The notes beneath the pieces are model-generated. The model was not told where the DNA came from. It did no database searches and worked only from the letters and a program-made list of their open reading frames with translations. From assembly GCA_965229625.1 (NCBI GenBank), contig CBDDJJ010000001.1:434001-498000 (forward strand): a stretch of DNA of 64,000 bases. Reading direction: 5' to 3'. Below, one piece after another: positions 50,703 through 62,507 of the stretch. The stretch is from JANQIO01 sp965229625. Its GTDB lineage: Bacteria > Pseudomonadota > Gammaproteobacteria > Pseudomonadales > Halieaceae. The position numbers and the translations under genes are program-made. The stretch's first letter is position 1. The number at the start of each line of letters is the position of its first letter.

Positions 50703-50731
50703 TTGACCTAGGTTGGGGATGTGGGCATGAT
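50703..50731 (+). promoter_or_regulatory. Promoter of etfBA
   Basis: TTGACC (50703-50708), 17 bases, CATGAT (50726-50731). Start near 50738, about 49 bases before etfB. The divergent 243-base gap also serves ETF-QO, whose promoter I could not fix. Confidence 0.55.
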
Positions 50732-50786
50732 ACCCGCCCGATACACCGACCCACCCATTAATTCACCCCTGATCTGTGGAGAATCC

Positions 50787-51539
50787 ATGAAGGTTCTTGT
50801 AGCTGTAAAGCGCGTGGTTGACTACAACGTCAAGGTGCGTGCGAAGGCTGACGGGTCCGACGTCGACCTGAACAACGTCAAAATGGCCATCAACCCGTTC
50901 TGCGAAATTGCTGTTGAAGAAGCGGTTCGCCTCAAGGAAGCGGGCACGGCCACCGAAGTCGTTGCCGTCTCTGTCGGCGACAAGTCCTGCCAGGAGCAGA
51001 TTCGCACGGCGTTGGCGCTGGGTGCAGACCGCGGCATCCAGGTTGAGACCGAGGGAGCCGTTGAGCCCCTGGTCGTGGCCAAGCTACTCAAGGGTGTGAT
51101 CGAGAAAGAACAGCCCCAACTGGTCATCCTGGGCAAGCAGTCCATCGACGGCGACAACAACCAGACCGGCCAGATGCTGGGCGCGCTGACCAACATGGCC
51201 CAGGGCACCTTCGCCTCTGAAGTGGCCATCGACGGCGAAAAGGTCAACGTCACCCGCGAGGTCGATGGCGGCCTGCAGACGGTATCGCTGAACCTGCCTG
51301 CCATTGTCACCACTGACCTGCGCCTCAACGAGCCGCGCTATGCGTCGCTCCCCAACATCATGAAGGCCAAGAAGAAGCCGCTGGACGTGCACAGCCCGGC
51401 TGACCTCGGTGTTGAAGTGAAAGCCCACCTGACGACCCTCAAGGTTGAGCCGCCGGCCGAGCGCCAGGCCGGCATCATGGTGGAGAGCGTCGAGCAACTG
51501 GTCGACAAACTGAAGAATGAAGCGAAGGTGATCTCATGA
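50787..51539 (+). CDS. etfB: Electron-transfer flavoprotein beta subunit
   Basis: 250 residues from the ATG at 50787 (MKVLVAVKRVVDYNVKVR, GTGGAG site); an in-frame ATG at 50721 overlaps the promoter. AMP-binding ETF fold with ILGKQSIDGDNNQTGQ and the recognition loop near LRLNEPRYASLPNIMKAKKKP. Soluble partner of EtfA that accepts electrons from acyl-CoA dehydrogenases. ATGA overlap with etfA. Confidence 0.96.
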   Translation: MKVLVAVKRVVDYNVKVRAKADGSDVDLNNVKMAINPFCEIAVEEAVRLKEAGTATEVVAVSVGDKSCQEQIRTALALGADRGIQVETEGAVEPLVVAKLLKGVIEKEQPQLVILGKQSIDGDNNQTGQMLGALTNMAQGTFASEVAIDGEKVNVTREVDGGLQTVSLNLPAIVTTDLRLNEPRYASLPNIMKAKKKPLDVHSPADLGVEVKAHLTTLKVEPPAERQAGIMVESVEQLVDKLKNEAKVIS

Positions 51540-52465
51540 GCACGCTGGTACTTGCAGAACACGACAACGCCACCCTCAAGCCGGCAACCCTGAACGCAGT
51601 TGCCGCCGCCCAGGCCCTGGGTGCAGACGTGGACATCCTGGTGGCCGGTGAAGGCTGTGGTGCAGCCGCTGACGCGGCGGCCAGTGTCGCCGGTGTTGGC
51701 AAGGTGCTGTGCGCCGACAACGCTGCCTACGCTCACCAGCTGGCGGAGAACGTCAGCCTGCTGGTGGCTGATCTGGGTGCCAATTACGACAATGTCGTGG
51801 CCCCGGCGACCACCAGCGGTAAAAACATCATGCCCCGCGTGGCGGCACTGCTGGATGTGGGTCAGATCTCCGACATCATCTCGGTTGAGTCTGCCGACAC
51901 CTTCAAGCGGCCGATTTATGCCGGCAACGTGATTGCCACCGTGCAGTCTGCGGACGCCAAGAAAGTGATTACCGTGCGTACCACCGCGTTTGACGCCGTT
52001 GCCGCCGAAGGCGGTAGCGCCAGCGTGGAAGCCGTGGACACCGTGCATGACGCTGGTATTTCTTCCTTTGTCGGCGAAGAAATGGCGGTGTCCGATCGCC
52101 CCGAGCTCACCTCCGCCAGCATTGTTATCTCCGGCGGCCGCGGCATGCAGAACGGTGAGAACTTCGCCATGCTGGAGTCTGTGGCAGACAAGCTGGGCGC
52201 AGCCGTCGGCGCTTCCCGCGCGGCTGTAGACGCCGGTTTTGTACCCAACGATATGCAGGTTGGCCAGACCGGTAAGATCGTTGCCCCTGACCTGTACATC
52301 GCGGTAGGCATCTCTGGTGCCATTCAGCACCTGGCGGGCATGAAGGACTCCAAGGTCATCGTAGCCATCAACAAGGACGAAGACGCGCCGATTTTCCAGG
52401 TGGCAGACTATGGCCTGGTGGCGGACCTGTTCACCGCAGTGCCGGAGCTGGACTCCTCGCTGTAG
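51536..52465 (+). CDS. etfA: Electron-transfer flavoprotein alpha subunit
   Basis: 309 residues. C-terminal FAD-binding domain: VISGGRGMQNGENF, GASRAAVDAGFVPNDMQVGQTGKIV, and LYIAVGISGAIQHLAGM. Together with EtfB it carries one FAD and one AMP. Terminated by a strong hairpin at 52494-52518. Confidence 0.96.
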   Translation: MSTLVLAEHDNATLKPATLNAVAAAQALGADVDILVAGEGCGAAADAAASVAGVGKVLCADNAAYAHQLAENVSLLVADLGANYDNVVAPATTSGKNIMPRVAALLDVGQISDIISVESADTFKRPIYAGNVIATVQSADAKKVITVRTTAFDAVAAEGGSASVEAVDTVHDAGISSFVGEEMAVSDRPELTSASIVISGGRGMQNGENFAMLESVADKLGAAVGASRAAVDAGFVPNDMQVGQTGKIVAPDLYIAVGISGAIQHLAGMKDSKVIVAINKDEDAPIFQVADYGLVADLFTAVPELDSSL

Positions 52466-52488
52466 TGAGCCTGACCAGCTGAAGAACG

Positions 52489-52518
52489 AAAAAGGGCCGG
52501 CATCCGGCCCTTTTTTTT
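52489..52518 (+). terminator. Bidirectional terminator after etfA
   Basis: GGGCCGG-CAT-CCGGCCC with five A before and eight T after. Serves etfBA on the plus strand and possibly the broken minus-strand gene that follows. Confidence 0.92.
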
Positions 52519-52545
52519 GCCAACCGCAAACAGGCTGGCAGGGCG

Positions 52546-53192
52546 TCAAACGCCCGCCTGATTCACCGGGAAGTAGGCGATACCTTTGGCGTCAAATTCC
52601 GGGGTGCCCTCGATGCGAATCGCGATAGTGCCCGGCGCCACCTGCTGCGAATACTCGATTGCCATGCTGCCTCGCACCAGCGGTGACAGGGCGAGGAGCA
52701 GCTCCCTGGCTGCAGCCCGCTGGAACTCATGGCAGCGGATGACCAATCCCCGCGTTGACGCGGGAATCGCGCTGGTGCTGTTATCTCCTGCCTCGGCAGC
52801 AAGGCTCTCCGTTCTCAGCCACCGGTCGACCTGCTCTGCGAACCGGGTCGCCGTGGGCACTGAGCCGGCGGCAGCAACGGACACCTTGATGCCGCGCTCC
52901 TGCCACTGGCTTTCCAGGGTCGCCAGGTTTTTCAGTACGCGCTGTTCGGACTGCCTGGCCGCGGGCACAAAGGTTTTCTGCCAGGCGCTGCACGTGGCGG
53001 TGTCGCCGAGCGCAGGTCAAGAAAGACCTTGTCGGGTGCATAGCCGGTAGTAGCAAGTTGGGGGGTATCGTGGCTCGCCTTGATAATCATGCCAGCGAAT
53101 AGCGCCCCGGCGAAAATGACGCGCGTCATGACGCGGCCTGTCGGCAATCCCTGGCTCGCTGTGGGTGCCTTGTGTTGTTGATTTGCAGACAT
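52546..53192 (-). pseudogene. Frameshifted membrane-anchored protein of unknown function
   Basis: The first part starts at the ATG at 53190-53192 (AGGAG site) and encodes a cytoplasmic start, one membrane helix (VIFAGALFAGMII) and YAPDKVFLDLRSA. The reading then needs a shift near 52990-53010 to continue as TCSAWQKTFVPAARQSEQRVL, down to the stop at 52546. The second part has no ribosome site of its own: its first available start is a GTG inside the overlap. A single-base indel would give one protein of about 215 residues. Could be a true pseudogene, a sequencing error, or a programmed shift. Family unknown. Confidence 0.6.
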
Positions 53193-53332
53193 ATTGACTC
53201 CTGGTTTGCTCGGACCGTATACGCACAATCACGTTGAATCGTGTCAATCGGATCGCAAGCTGCCTGGACAGATTCGATTCAAGCCCGGTTCATCGTTAGA
53301 CTGGGTCGACTTCCTGGACAAGAGTGCCCTTC

Positions 53333-53896
53333 ATGACCCGCGGCATGGACTCACTGGTGCGCCAGATTCCCAATACGCTGACCACACTCAGGCTGCTGCT
53401 GGCGATACCTTTGTGCTGGATGATCCTGCAGGGTGATTACGAGGCCGTGCTCTGGATCGCACTGGCGGCCGGACTGAGTGACGGTGTCGACGGCTGGCTG
53501 GCGCGCATCCTCCATGCGACTTCCCGCTACGGCGCCGTCGTCGATCCGCTGGCCGACAAGGTCATGTTGAGCGGTGCCTATCCTTCCATGGCGGTCGTGG
53601 GACTCATCCCCTGGTGGCTCGCCTTGCTGGTCATCGGCCGCGATGTGGTTATTGTGCTGGGCGCATTAGCCTTTCACGCCCTGTACGGACGCTACGAAAT
53701 GGCGCCGACCGGGCTGGGCAAGTTCAGCACATTCCTGCAGATACTGTTCGCGCTGGTGGTGCTTGCCGGCCAGGTCTACCCGGCGCTGCAGTCCCCGCAC
53801 GTGTTCGCCCTGTTGCTGATTGTGGCGTCTGTAACCGCCCTCAGCGGCATCCACTACGTGTATATCTGGGGCAGTAAAGCCCTGGGGCAGTCCTAA
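53333..53896 (+). CDS. CDP-alcohol phosphatidyltransferase family protein
   Basis: 187 residues from the ATG with AAGAG 8 bases upstream; a GTG three codons earlier is an alternative. The signature D-G-x2-A-R-x8-G-x3-D-x3-D is intact in SDGVDGWLARILHATSRYGAVVDPLADKV. Six hydrophobic helices. It resembles PgsA/cardiolipin-synthase-type enzymes that join CDP-diacylglycerol to an alcohol. Acceptor unknown; it is shorter and more divergent than housekeeping PgsA. Converges with the antiporter by a 4-base overlap. Confidence 0.86.
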   Translation: MTRGMDSLVRQIPNTLTTLRLLLAIPLCWMILQGDYEAVLWIALAAGLSDGVDGWLARILHATSRYGAVVDPLADKVMLSGAYPSMAVVGLIPWWLALLVIGRDVVIVLGALAFHALYGRYEMAPTGLGKFSTFLQILFALVVLAGQVYPALQSPHVFALLLIVASVTALSGIHYVYIWGSKALGQS

Positions 53897-55071
53897 TCCC
53901 GGCGCAGGTGGTCGGAAATGGCGATCGGGGTGGGGTAGTTCAGCACCACGATATAGCTGGATACCACAAAGGTGAGGATGGTTGTTGCCTGGATCAGCAG
54001 TGAGGCCTGGCTGCTGATGAGGGCACCTGCAGTGGCCACGTAGGCAATCAATAGCGAGAACTCGCTGGCCTGCCCCAGACGAAAGCCCAGGTCCCAGGCC
54101 AGGGTGCGTTTTTCGCTGACACCCTTCAACAGGAAACGATAGATAACCGGCTTCAGGCCCAGTACCAGCAGCGCCAGCACTGCCGCGGGCAGGAGCACGC
54201 TACCCAGCAGGTTCACGTCGAAGCGGGCACCCACCGAGAAGAAGAACAGCACCAGGAAGAAATCCCGCAGTGGCTTGAGATTGACGGCGATGTACTGGGA
54301 GATCGGGCTGGTAGCGATAGTGATGCCGGCGATAAAGGCGCCAATTTCCTCTGACAGGCCAAGCGCTGCGGCGGCTTCAGCCACGCCGAGGCACCAGCCA
54401 ATCGCCAGCAGAAAGATGTACTCGTGGAAGCGGTCGAAGCGGCTGATCAGCGGCAGCAGCAGGTAGCGCACGACGAGGAAGGCCCCGCCCAGCAACAGCG
54501 GCAGGCTCAGGAAGGAGACCAGCACGGACAGCGCAGACATATCGCCCCGTTCGGGATTGGCGGCCCCCAGCAACATCATCAGCACGATGATGGCCAGCAG
54601 GTCCTGCAGCAGTAACAGGCCGATCATCAGCTCGCCGATATGGCGATGGTGCAACACCGTGGTCGGCAGCAGTTTGATGCCGATGATGGTGGAGGAGAAC
54701 ATCATCGCTGCACCCACCACCAGCGCGTCGAACTGGCTGTAACCGAAGAGCAGGGCCACGCAGTAGCCCATCAGCAGGAACAGGGCAGAGGACACCACGG
54801 CGACCACGGTCGATTTACGCAGCGTCTGCCACAGGGCCTGGGGCTGCATGTCCAGGCCCAACAGGAACAGGAGGAAAATAATCCCCACATGGGCAATGTC
54901 AGCCAGCAGGCGAACGTCTGTGACCAGGGAGAGCCCATTTGGGCCCATGGCCGCACCCAGGACAATGTAGGCAATAATCAGCGGCTGGCGCGTGTAGAGG
55001 GCTATCGACGCCAGCACGGCGGCGCCGGTAAAGATCAGGAAAAATGAGAATGTGACCGCACTGACGTCCAT
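53893..55071 (-). CDS. Cation:proton antiporter, CPA2 (Kef/YbaL-like)
   Basis: 392 residues, about 12 helices. MGPNGLSLV, LLLLQDLLAI and GAFIAGITIATSPISQY are typical of the Kef/CPA2 membrane domain. It lacks the C-terminal TrkA-N/RCK domain, so it is a membrane-only form. Probably exchanges K+ or Na+ for H+ in the inner membrane. Confidence 0.88.
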   Translation of the reverse strand: MDVSAVTFSFFLIFTGAAVLASIALYTRQPLIIAYIVLGAAMGPNGLSLVTDVRLLADIAHVGIIFLLFLLGLDMQPQALWQTLRKSTVVAVVSSALFLLMGYCVALLFGYSQFDALVVGAAMMFSSTIIGIKLLPTTVLHHRHIGELMIGLLLLQDLLAIIVLMMLLGAANPERGDMSALSVLVSFLSLPLLLGGAFLVVRYLLLPLISRFDRFHEYIFLLAIGWCLGVAEAAAALGLSEEIGAFIAGITIATSPISQYIAVNLKPLRDFFLVLFFFSVGARFDVNLLGSVLLPAAVLALLVLGLKPVIYRFLLKGVSEKRTLAWDLGFRLGQASEFSLLIAYVATAGALISSQASLLIQATTILTFVVSSYIVVLNYPTPIAISDHLRRD

Positions 55072-55086
55072 GCTGCGAGTATAACG

Positions 55087-55533
55087 TCAGCGGCGGCGGA
55101 ACAGGGGCTCTCTCTGCAGGACGTCGGCCTGGTAGTGATCGCTGAAGCCATGGAGACTGGCCAGTGCGGCGTCGAGGTCGATATCACCATCAAAGGCGTA
55201 GGCATTGACGCCACAGCGCGCCAGGTAGGCGAGTTGGTCACGGATAAAGCTGCCGACCGCCCGGATTTCGCCGGTATAGCCGTGCTGGCGCAGCTCCCGT
55301 GCGTAGGAGAACCCGCGCCCATCGGTGAACACAGGAAAATGGATGGCTACCATGGGAATAGCGGCAAGCTCACCCTCGATAGCCGAGGGCTCTTCGCCAG
55401 GTTCCAGCTGAACAGCCAGGTCGGCGGCCGGGGCATCGCCGGCGGCAACCGCTGCGTTATAGCTCTCCAGGTCGAGCACGCGACCTTCCCAGCTGTCCTC
55501 AACGACAGCGCCGTCCTTAATGATCCTGGGCAT
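55087..55533 (-). CDS. DUF934 protein, sulfite-reduction partner
   Basis: 148 residues from the ATG at 55531-55533; longer in-frame extension lies within cysI. DLAVQLEPGEEPSAIEGELAAIPMVAIHFPVFTDGRGFSYARELRQ is the DUF934 pattern. These proteins are almost always encoded with a CysI-type reductase and have been proposed to supply or relay electrons or sulfur, though the role is unproven. Its start overlaps the cysI end by 17 bases. Confidence 0.88.
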   Translation of the reverse strand: MPRIIKDGAVVEDSWEGRVLDLESYNAAVAAGDAPAADLAVQLEPGEEPSAIEGELAAIPMVAIHFPVFTDGRGFSYARELRQHGYTGEIRAVGSFIRDQLAYLARCGVNAYAFDGDIDLDAALASLHGFSDHYQADVLQREPLFRRR

Positions 55534-57181
55534 ACACGCGCTCCTTGAAGGGGTCGATACCCACACGGCGATAGGTGTCCAGGAAACGCTCTTCGTCGGT
55601 GCGCAGTTCCACGTAGGCTTCCAGCAGTTTTTCGATAACGCCCGGCATGGCCTCCTGCTCGAAGGACGGGCCCAGGATTTTGCCCAGTGAGGCATCCTTG
55701 CCCTGGTGGCCGCCGAGGCTGACCTGGTAAAACTCGGCGCCTTTCTTGTCGACGCCGAGAATGCCGATATGGCCGATATGATGGTGACCGCAGGCGTTCA
55801 TGCAGCCGGAGATATTGAGATCAATGGGCCCCAGGTCATAGAGGTAGTCGAGATTGTCGAAACGCTCCTGTATCGCCTCGGCCACCGGAATGGACTTGGC
55901 ATTGGCCAGCGAGCAGTAGTCGCCGCCAGGGCAGCAGATGATATCGGTGATGTGGCCAATATTGGGCGTTGCCAGCCCCAGGGCTGAGAGAGACTCCCAC
56001 ACGCTGAAGAGCGCGTCGGATGCCACGTCGGCCAGTACCAGGTTCTGCTGGTGGGTGGTACGCACCTCGCCGAAGGAATGCGCATCCGCGAGGTCCGCGA
56101 TGGCCTCCATCTGGGAGTCGCTGACGTCGCCCGGTGCGTAACCGGTGGCTTTCAGGGAAATGTTGACGATGCGATAGCCGTCGACCCGGTGAGGCAGGGT
56201 GTTGTGCTGGTACCAGCGGGCAAAGGCCGCGTTGTCGGCCAGCTGGCCCTGCAAGGTCGGGTTGTCGGCATCCGCGGGCAGTGCCTGGTAGTCCGGCTGC
56301 GTGAAGTAGCTCTTCGCGCGTTCAATTTCCGCGTCCGTCAGGGTTGTCGGGCCATCCTTCAGCGATGCCCACTCCTGCTCCACGCGCTCCCGGAAGGCAT
56401 CCACACCCATGGCTTTTACCAGGATCTTGATGCGGGCCTTGTACTTGTTGTCGCGGCGGCCGAGCTGGTTGTAGACCCGCAGGATGGACTCCAGGTAGCT
56501 CAGCAGGTGCTTTTTCTCCAGCCATTCACAAATCACCTGGCCAATGACCGGGGTGCGCCCCAGGCCGCCGCCGGCCAGCACCTTGAAGCCCAGCTCGCCC
56601 GACGCATTGGGCACCAGTTCCAGCCCAATATCGTGGGCATGGATTGCGGCACGGTCAGTTTCGCTGGCGCATACCGCAATCTTGAATTTCCTTGGCAGGA
56701 AGGCAAATTCCGGGTGGAAGGTGCTCCACTGGCGAATGATTTCGCACCAGGGCCGGGGATCCTCCAGCTCGTCCGGCGCGACGCCCGCGTACTGATCGGT
56801 GGTGGTATTGCGAATACAGTTTCCGCTGGTCTGTACGGCGTGCATTTCCACGCTGGCGAGTTCGGCGAGGATATCGGGCACGTCCTCCAGCCGTGGCCAG
56901 TTGAGCTGCATGTTCTGGCGCGTGGAGACGTGGCCGTAGCCCTTGTCGTAGTCGCGGGAAATCTGCGCCAGTTTGCGCAGCTGGCGGGTAGAGAGCATGC
57001 CGTAGGGTATGGCGATGCGGAGCATGGGAGCCAGGCGCTGAACGTACAGCCCGTTCTGCAGCCTCAAAGGCAGGAACTCCGCATCAGAGATTTCACCGGC
57101 CAGGTAGCGCTGCGTCTGGTCCCGGTACTGGGCGACGCGCTCATCGATGATGCGCTGGTCTATTTCGTCGTAAACGTACAT
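55517..57181 (-). CDS. cysI: Sulfite reductase hemoprotein subunit (CysI type)
   Basis: 554 residues. Two ferredoxin-reductase-like repeats, then the siroheme/4Fe-4S Cys ligands CPGGDYC and CMNAC spaced about 40 residues apart. Substrate-binding basics are seen in STRQNMQLNW and TSGNCIRNTTTD. Reduces sulfite to sulfide for cysteine synthesis; a nitrite-reducing role cannot be excluded. It lacks a neighbouring CysJ flavoprotein, so ferredoxin may be the donor, as in pseudomonads. Confidence 0.9.
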   Translation of the reverse strand: MYVYDEIDQRIIDERVAQYRDQTQRYLAGEISDAEFLPLRLQNGLYVQRLAPMLRIAIPYGMLSTRQLRKLAQISRDYDKGYGHVSTRQNMQLNWPRLEDVPDILAELASVEMHAVQTSGNCIRNTTTDQYAGVAPDELEDPRPWCEIIRQWSTFHPEFAFLPRKFKIAVCASETDRAAIHAHDIGLELVPNASGELGFKVLAGGGLGRTPVIGQVICEWLEKKHLLSYLESILRVYNQLGRRDNKYKARIKILVKAMGVDAFRERVEQEWASLKDGPTTLTDAEIERAKSYFTQPDYQALPADADNPTLQGQLADNAAFARWYQHNTLPHRVDGYRIVNISLKATGYAPGDVSDSQMEAIADLADAHSFGEVRTTHQQNLVLADVASDALFSVWESLSALGLATPNIGHITDIICCPGGDYCSLANAKSIPVAEAIQERFDNLDYLYDLGPIDLNISGCMNACGHHHIGHIGILGVDKKGAEFYQVSLGGHQGKDASLGKILGPSFEQEAMPGVIEKLLEAYVELRTDEERFLDTYRRVGIDPFKERVYAQDH

Positions 57182-57281
57182 GGCAATACCGATTTCATGG
57201 ACGCGCTACCATAGCAAAAATCGTCAGTGCGCTGAACGCACGAATGTTCATAAGCTTATGTGGATTCCTGAAATCTGCTGT

Positions 57282-57287
57282 TATAAT
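57282..57287 (+). promoter_or_regulatory. Consensus -10 box upstream of small ORF
   Basis: Perfect TATAAT followed by a CCGCGCCC discriminator, 39 bases before the small membrane peptide. No good -35 at 16-18 bases, so strength is uncertain. Confidence 0.45.
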
Positions 57288-57325
57288 CCGCGCCCGTTCA
57301 GCTTGTTCAAGACACGGGGGATACC

Positions 57326-57439
57326 ATGACCGACCAGAGAGATTCCGGAGATTCGCGCGCCGACGCGATCGCCACTACCGCCATCGTAACGATCATCATT
57401 GTCGCCGTGGTGTACTGGCTGTCCGGGATGCCTTCCTGA
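57326..57439 (+). CDS. 37-residue single-helix membrane peptide
   Basis: ATG at 57326 with GGGGG 5 bases upstream; 37 codons to the TGA at 57439. Sequence is a polar start (MTDQRDSGDSRAD) followed by one hydrophobic helix (ATTAIVTIIIVAVVYWL) and a short end. Likely a single-pass inner-membrane peptide. It has its own -10 box. Placed between cysI and the metH-DUF2970 unit, on the opposite strand from both. No family recognised. Confidence 0.6.
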   Translation: MTDQRDSGDSRADAIATTAIVTIIIVAVVYWLSGMPS

Positions 57440-57503
57440 CGAGTCCCTGAGGGAGCAGGGCGGTGGCCCTTGAGGTGCTCCCTCTCTCTACCGTCCTACC
57501 GTC

Positions 57504-57734
57504 CTACCGTCCGCTAAGCACTGTCGTGACGATCAGGTACAGTGCCCCGACAAACAGCACCGTGAACAGGATGCCGGCCGCGATAAACGGGCCAAAACTG
57601 CCCTGCGCGAAATCGCGTTCGCGGTTGCGGCTGCTCTGCACCCCGAAGGCCGCTGCCAATACGCTACCGACAACCTGAAACGGGTTCAGGCGCTTGCCTG
57701 ATTCCGGCTGCTGTTCCTGGTCTGCATCGTTCAT
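57504..57734 (-). CDS. DUF2970 small membrane protein
   Basis: 76 residues. NPFQVVGSVLAAAFGVQSSRNRERDFAQGS, then a helix FIAAGILFTVLFVGALYLIV, is the DUF2970 signature. One or two membrane passes. Lies 14 bases after metH on the same strand, so probably cotranscribed. Function unknown. Confidence 0.85.
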   Translation of the reverse strand: MNDADQEQQPESGKRLNPFQVVGSVLAAAFGVQSSRNRERDFAQGSFGPFIAAGILFTVLFVGALYLIVTTVLSGR

Positions 57735-57748
57735 AGCAATAACTGATC

Positions 57749-61426
<3,678 letters not shown>

Positions 61427-61460
61427 AGCGGTATATCCATGTGGTATGCGGAAGGCGCGC

Positions 61461-61504
61461 AGTCTAGCAGAGGGCCAAAGCTATATCAAAATATTTTGAT
61501 ATAG
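61461..61504 (-). promoter_or_regulatory. metH promoter with 24-bp palindromic operator
   Basis: Minus strand TTGATA (61484-61489), 17 bases, TAGACT (61461-61466). The -35 box lies inside a perfect 24-bp palindrome at 61481-61504 (left half CTATATCAAAAT). A repressor bound there would block the polymerase. The TATCAA...TTGATA core resembles operators of ArsR-type SAH/SAM-responsive regulators (SahR) that control metH elsewhere; I recall this only approximately. Confidence 0.7.
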
Positions 61505-61544
61505 ATAGTTGCCTAAAAGCCTCGAATTCGAGCGGTCGTCTGTC

Positions 61545-61573
61545 TATAATACCCGAGTGATTTACTAGGTTAA
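61545..61573 (+). promoter_or_regulatory. nfuA promoter with IscR-like site
   Basis: Consensus -10 TATAAT at 61545-61550 with a poor -35 (TCGAAT at 61522-61527). From 61549 to 61573 the sequence agrees at 20 of 25 positions with the IscR type-1 consensus (ATASYYGACTR-WWWY-AGTCRRSTAT, as I recall it). Overlap with the -10 region would suit repression by [2Fe-2S]-IscR. Confidence 0.55.
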
Positions 61574-61612
61574 CTTGATTTCTCGTGCTGTCAGCACAAA
61601 GGACTGCGGTAT

Positions 61613-62188
61613 ATGGTCACCATTACTGAATCTGCCCAGGAATACCTCGCCGAACTGCTCTCCAAGCAGGAAGATGCTCTGGGTGTGCGTGTATTCATCA
61701 ACCAGCCCGGCACCCCACGTGCTGAAACCTGCATCGCTTATTGTCGCGAAGGCGACGTACAGCCGGATGATGAAGAGAAGGCCTTCGACAAGTTCAGTGC
61801 CTGGTTTGAAGGTCGCAGCCTGCCTTACCTGGAAGATGCACTGGTGGACTATGCCAAGGACCGCATGGGTGGCCAGCTCACCATCAAGGCCCCCAACTCG
61901 AAGATGCCCCGGGTGGATGATGACAGCCCCATCGAAGACCGTATCAACTACCTCCTTTACAACGAGGTAAACCCGGCGCTGGCCGCCCACGGTGGTGAGG
62001 TTTCGCTGATCGAGGTGACCGAGGATAACTTCGCCGTACTGCAGTTCGGTGGCGGATGCCAGGGCTGTGGGATGGTCGACGCCACGCTGAAAGGCGGTGT
62101 CGAGAAAACCCTGCTGGAGCAGCTACCTCAACTCGCTGGCGTTCGGGACATTACCGATCATTCTGATCGCTCCAACGCTTATTATTGA
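61613..62188 (+). CDS. nfuA: Fe-S biogenesis protein NfuA
   Basis: 191 residues (E. coli 191). Degenerate A-type N-domain followed by the NifU-like C-domain with Cys149 and Cys152 (CQGCGMV), the same positions as in E. coli. Binds a 4Fe-4S cluster and delivers it to apo-enzymes, notably under oxidative stress or iron starvation. AAAGGA site upstream. Confidence 0.96.
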   Translation: MVTITESAQEYLAELLSKQEDALGVRVFINQPGTPRAETCIAYCREGDVQPDDEEKAFDKFSAWFEGRSLPYLEDALVDYAKDRMGGQLTIKAPNSKMPRVDDDSPIEDRINYLLYNEVNPALAAHGGEVSLIEVTEDNFAVLQFGGGCQGCGMVDATLKGGVEKTLLEQLPQLAGVRDITDHSDRSNAYY

Positions 62189-62412
62189 TAAGACCGCTCG
62201 CCGTTGGCGCCTCAGAGACCTTTCGAGGCGCTACCTCTCTGCAGTAGCCAGAACCTCTGAGGCGTGACGCCTCATGCGAGGTTCGAGGCGCTACGTTTCC
62301 GGCGTAGCCAGAATCCCTTGCCCCGGCGTCCGGGACACTCAATAAGACCGCTCGCCATTAGCGCGTTAGGGACCTTTCCAGGCGCTACATCTCCGTCGTA
62401 GCCAGAATCTTT
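62188..62412. repeat. REP-like repeat cluster after nfuA
   Basis: Units at 62188-62256 and 62341-62412 share AAGACCGCTCGCC(G/A)TT(G/A)GCGC, ACCTTTC(G/C)AGGCGCTAC and GTAGCCAGAA. A partial copy with TTCGAGGCGCTAC...GTAGCCAGAATC lies at 62281-62316. Each unit has an internal GCTAC/GTAGC stem. CCTCAGAG/CTCTGAGG flank part of unit 1, and GAGGCG-TGA-CGCCTC forms a hairpin between units. Typical REP/BIME architecture in a convergent intergenic region. Confidence 0.7.
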
Positions 62413-62507
62413 TGCTCAGGCCCGGGCGTCGGTGACAGCTTTCCTGGACCCATAGCATTTATCCAGCTGTTGGCGCCCCAGATGGGTTTTTGGGGCGGTC
62501 GTGCAGG
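62189..62507. other. Convergent intergenic region nfuA/aroG
   Basis: 319 bases without a gene. The first 225 hold the REP-like cluster. The rest (62413-62507) has an imperfect CGCCCC...GGGGCG stem near 62474-62498 and no clear T-run. Confidence 0.6.

Noticed and set aside
55517..57181. Assimilatory nitrite reductase instead of sulfite reductase
   Set aside because: Pairing with DUF934 and absence of nitrate genes favour sulfite, though the folds are alike.
61427..61500. Cobalamin or SAM riboswitch upstream of metH
   Set aside because: The leader from the predicted start is under 30 bases, too short for either.
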